NCBI GenBank assembly: GCA_934193515.1
Contig: CAKPVJ010000003.1
Location: 62,001 to 126,000 of the forward strand
Length of the DNA stretch: 64,000 nucleotides
Direction: 5' to 3'
Origin: an uncultured Megasphaera sp.
GTDB lineage: Bacteria > Bacillota > Negativicutes > Veillonellales > Megasphaeraceae
A program made the translations under genes and the position numbers. Numbering within the stretch: the stretch's first letter is position 1; each line of letters opens with the position of its first letter. The notes below the pieces were generated by a model, which saw only the letters and a program-made list of their open reading frames with translations, was not told the origin of the DNA and ran no database searches. Below, in pieces: positions 61,456-64,000 of this stretch.

Positions 61456-61484
61456 TTGTCAAATGGCAAATATAAGTGTAAAAT
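61456..61484 (+). promoter_or_regulatory. Promoter of DUF3100-M20 genes with shared element (copy 2)
   Basis: TTGTCA (61456-61461), a 17-base spacer and TAAAAT (61479-61484). The near-palindrome TTGTCAAATGGCAA covers the -35 and matches copy 1 at 59876. The leader to the ATG at 61575 is about 85 bases and ends in AAAGGAGG. Confidence 0.75.
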
Positions 61485-61574
61485 TTTTCATATACAGGGG
61501 TGTAAATATGTTAAAATTTTGTATGTATTTACATCAAAAATCTCTATATTTCTATATTAAAGGAGGATATTGTA

Positions 61575-62897
61575 ATGGAGTTATTACGGTATTGGCGGAT
61601 ACATGTCTTTGCCTTGTGTCTCGTCGTGGTTGCTGAACTCATTGGCATCCAAAAATTTGGCTTAATCGTTTTCTTGCCTTTATTTTATGCATTAGTCCTT
61701 GGCGGTGTCATTAGTTATCCCAAATTTCACATCATGACAGATGACATGATGGAAAAAGCAGGGCTGTTTATGCCGATTGCTATGTTTTTCCTGCTCGTAA
61801 AAATCGGCCTGGGCATTGGCCCCAATCTGCATATGCTGCTCAATTCCGGCTGGGCCCTGATTTTGCAGGAATTCGGCCATTTCTTTGGCACTCTGATTTT
61901 TGGCCTGCCTATGGCACTGTTCCTGAAAATGGGGCGGGAAGCTGTTGGTGCCTGCTATTCTATTGACCGTGAACCGAATGTAGCCATCGTCGCTGAAAAA
62001 TACGGCATGTTTTCGCCGGAAGGCCGCGGCGTTATGGGTATGTACATTTGCGGTACATTGTTTGGCGCGCTGTGGATTTCTATCCTTTCCGGGATTGTTG
62101 CCCGTACGGGAATTTTCCATCCCTATGCCCTGGCAATGGGCGGCGGTATCGGTAGTGCCAGCATGATGGCGGCTTCCGTCGGTTCGATTGTTGCCGTATT
62201 TCCGGAAGAAGCCCAGAAGATTCAGGCCTATGCCGGCGCAGCCAACTTGATGACTTCGGTGCTGGGCGTATACTTTGCGCTCTTTATTTCTCTGCCCGTT
62301 ACGGTCAAAGTCTATGAACTGATTACAGGCAAAAAGCGGCATGAAGAAATTTCAGAAGCAGAAAACGCCAAAGCAGCACAGCTGTCGGCAGAAGCAGCCA
62401 AACAGGCGGCAGAAGACGCAGCGGCTCTGAAAGACCAGAAGAGCCTGACGCGCGTGGACGACTTGCTCATTCTTTGCCTGACCGGCGTCCTGGGCTTTAT
62501 CGGCAACATGGTTGGCAACTATCATGCCAGCGCGGCAGACAGCTTTACCGGCGCGCTGATTTTGGTCATCATCGCCTTTATTGGCTTGTGCATTGCCCAT
62601 TTGCCGGTATTTCGCAAACTGCCCGTCGTTTTCTGGGTATCTATTTTTTCTGTTATTTGCTCTGTTCCCGGCATTCCGGGCACGGAATTTATTATTGAAC
62701 ACACGAAAAACTTCAACTTCCTGGCTACGACGACGCCGATTCTGGCATACGGAGGCTTGTCGCTGGGCAAAGATATTCCGGCTTTCAAACGCCTGTCCTG
62801 GCGCATCGTACCGGTTGCCTTGATGGTAGCGACAGGTTCTTTCATCTGCGCGACAGTAATGGCTGAAATTATGCTTCATTTGGAAGGGATTTTCTAA
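61575..62897 (+). CDS. DUF3100 membrane protein, likely transporter
   Basis: 440 residues with about ten to twelve hydrophobic helices, a charged Ala/Glu/Lys cytoplasmic stretch in the middle (about 255-290) and conserved FGHFFGTLIFGLPMALFLKMGREAVGACYSIDREPN in the first half. The glycine-rich ALAMGGGIGSASMMAASVGSI block resembles a re-entrant loop of transporters. DUF3100 has no settled function. It lies 15 bases before an M20 amidohydrolase gene, a pairing I recall from other Firmicutes, so it may import the substrate of that enzyme. Confidence 0.85.
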   Translation: MELLRYWRIHVFALCLVVVAELIGIQKFGLIVFLPLFYALVLGGVISYPKFHIMTDDMMEKAGLFMPIAMFFLLVKIGLGIGPNLHMLLNSGWALILQEFGHFFGTLIFGLPMALFLKMGREAVGACYSIDREPNVAIVAEKYGMFSPEGRGVMGMYICGTLFGALWISILSGIVARTGIFHPYALAMGGGIGSASMMAASVGSIVAVFPEEAQKIQAYAGAANLMTSVLGVYFALFISLPVTVKVYELITGKKRHEEISEAENAKAAQLSAEAAKQAAEDAAALKDQKSLTRVDDLLILCLTGVLGFIGNMVGNYHASAADSFTGALILVIIAFIGLCIAHLPVFRKLPVVFWVSIFSVICSVPGIPGTEFIIEHTKNFNFLATTTPILAYGGLSLGKDIPAFKRLSWRIVPVALMVATGSFICATVMAEIMLHLEGIF

Positions 62898-62912
62898 GAT
62901 AGAAGGGATAGT

Positions 62913-64000
62913 ATGACAAAAGAAGAATTAAAACAACAAGTCTGCCAGGCGATTGAAAAGCGGGCAGACGAAATCAAAGCCTTTGGCGAATCGGTTTTTG
63001 CTGAACCGGAACTCGGATATAAAGAACATAAAACTTCGCAAAAAGTACAAGATAAACTGGCCGCATTGGGCATTCCCTTTACGACAGGCCATGCCATTAC
63101 CGGCGTCAAAGGGCGTCTCAAAGGTAGCCATTCCCGCCGTACCGTCGCCGTACTGGGCGAATTGGATTCGATTATTTGCCGGAACCATCCATCGGCAGAT
63201 GAAACGACCGGGGCCGCCCACTGCTGCGGCCATTATGTCCAAACGGCTGACATGCTCGGCGTGGCGATGGCGCTGAAAGATACGAATGCCATGCAGTATC
63301 TTGGCGGTGATGTCGTATTCTTTGCCGTGCCGTCAGAAGAATGCATTGAAATCGAGTACCGCAACGTTCTCCGCGAAAAAGGAAAAATTCATTTCTTTGG
63401 CGGCAAACAAGAACTGCTGTATCAAGGCGATTTTGACGATATTGATGCGGCTATGGAAATGCATGTCGCGACGACGGATGACCCGCAGGGCAATATTTTT
63501 ATCGGCGGCTCCAGCAGCGGCTTTATCAGCAAGCTCATCGATTATCACGGCAAAGCGGCCCATGCAGCTGCCGCACCGGATCAAGGTATCAACGCGTTGA
63601 ATGCGGCTATGCTCGGCATTATGGGTGTCAATGCGCTGCGGGAAACCTTCCGGGAAGAAGATTATGTCCGTTTCCATCCCATTATCAACAGCGGCGGCGA
63701 TTTGGTCAATGTCGTACCGGATTACGTCCGCATGGAAAGTTATGTTCGGGCTGCATCTGCAAAGGCGATGAAAAAATATAACAGTGATATTGACAGGGCA
63801 TTAACGGCAGGAGCTATGGCAGTAGGTGCGGCCTGTGATATCCATAATCTGCCCGGCTATCTGCCGATGTATCAGGACAAGAGTACGACGGCTCTCTTGG
63901 AAGCCAACTGCAGCGACATCTTTGGCAAAGACCATATCATCCATGCGCCGCACAACGCAGGCAGTACCGATATGGGGGACTTGTCCCATTTGATGCCGAT
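62913..64000 (+). CDS. M20-family amidohydrolase (AbgA/AbgB-like), partial at the window end
   Basis: About 362 codons are visible, reading off the right edge. The ATG at 62913 follows AGAAGGGA. Blocks include FGESVFAEPELGYKEHKTS, AVLGELDSI, the metal His in CCGHYVQTADMLGVAMAL, FFAVPSEECIE, GKAAHAAAAPDQGINALNAAML (dimerisation domain) and NAGSTDMGDLSHLMP. These match p-aminobenzoyl-glutamate/N-acyl-amino-acid hydrolases of peptidase family M20. It probably frees an amino acid from an N-acyl conjugate in the cytoplasm. Confidence 0.88.
   Translation, partial: MTKEELKQQVCQAIEKRADEIKAFGESVFAEPELGYKEHKTSQKVQDKLAALGIPFTTGHAITGVKGRLKGSHSRRTVAVLGELDSIICRNHPSADETTGAAHCCGHYVQTADMLGVAMALKDTNAMQYLGGDVVFFAVPSEECIEIEYRNVLREKGKIHFFGGKQELLYQGDFDDIDAAMEMHVATTDDPQGNIFIGGSSSGFISKLIDYHGKAAHAAAAPDQGINALNAAMLGIMGVNALRETFREEDYVRFHPIINSGGDLVNVVPDYVRMESYVRAASAKAMKKYNSDIDRALTAGAMAVGAACDIHNLPGYLPMYQDKSTTALLEANCSDIFGKDHIIHAPHNAGSTDMGDLSHLMP

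Noticed and set aside
61340..61636. 98-codon open frame before DUF3100
   Set aside because: It spans the promoter and overlaps the DUF3100 start in another frame; no ribosome site at its ATG.

Overview
The window looks like a chromosomal segment of a diderm Firmicute (Negativicutes; Megasphaera-like is my best guess). Firmicute-type gene orders (topA-trmFO-hslV-hslU, smc-ftsY, gatCAB) sit beside outer-membrane machinery (ExbB/ExbD/TonB, a TonB-dependent receptor, an RND efflux pump). A 4-hydroxybutyrate dehydrogenase of the Clostridium kluyveri type suggests an amino-acid or acid fermenter. The genus is inference; a 16S or whole-protein search would settle it.

Layout. 1-230: tail of a CRISPR array with subtype I-F-like repeats (no cas genes here). 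0.3-6.1 kb: a zinc-ribbon/acidic protein, the gatCAB amidotransferase operon and a MATE transporter. 6.2-21.8 kb: a cobalamin region headed by a consensus promoter, a cobalamin riboswitch and its terminator, followed by exbB-exbD-tonB-btuB, btuFCD and nine cbi genes (cbiD, L, F, G, H, J, ET, A, C), all on the plus strand and mostly overlapping. It links B12 uptake across both membranes to anaerobic corrin synthesis. 21.8-22.5 kb: an AT-rich gap with a previously unannotated type I toxin-antitoxin-like locus (25-residue membrane peptide with a convergent antisense RNA). 22.5-29.4 kb: corA, DUF554, smc, ftsY, yhcH. 29.5-34.5 kb: TetR regulator plus a two-gene RND pump. 34.6-35.3 kb: mazEF. 35.6-37.0 kb: flavodoxin and a convergent nitrilase-family hydrolase. 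37.4-54.2 kb: housekeeping genes (topA, trmFO, hslVU, an rRNA methyltransferase, thrC, transporters, recQ, thyA, folA, csp, adenine deaminase).

54.2-64 kb is the most distinctive catabolic part. A PucR-type regulator precedes an MFS transporter, a class III aminotransferase and a 4-hydroxybutyrate dehydrogenase, which together would convert an omega-amino acid (GABA or 5-aminovalerate) to its hydroxy acid. A 2-hydroxyacid dehydrogenase and a DUF3100 membrane protein with an M20 amidohydrolase follow. The DUF3100 promoter and a promoter upstream of the dehydrogenase share a near-identical 38-bp element, pointing to an undescribed small regulon.

Coordinates of regulatory sites were read by eye. 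Functions come from recognised family motifs, not database searches.
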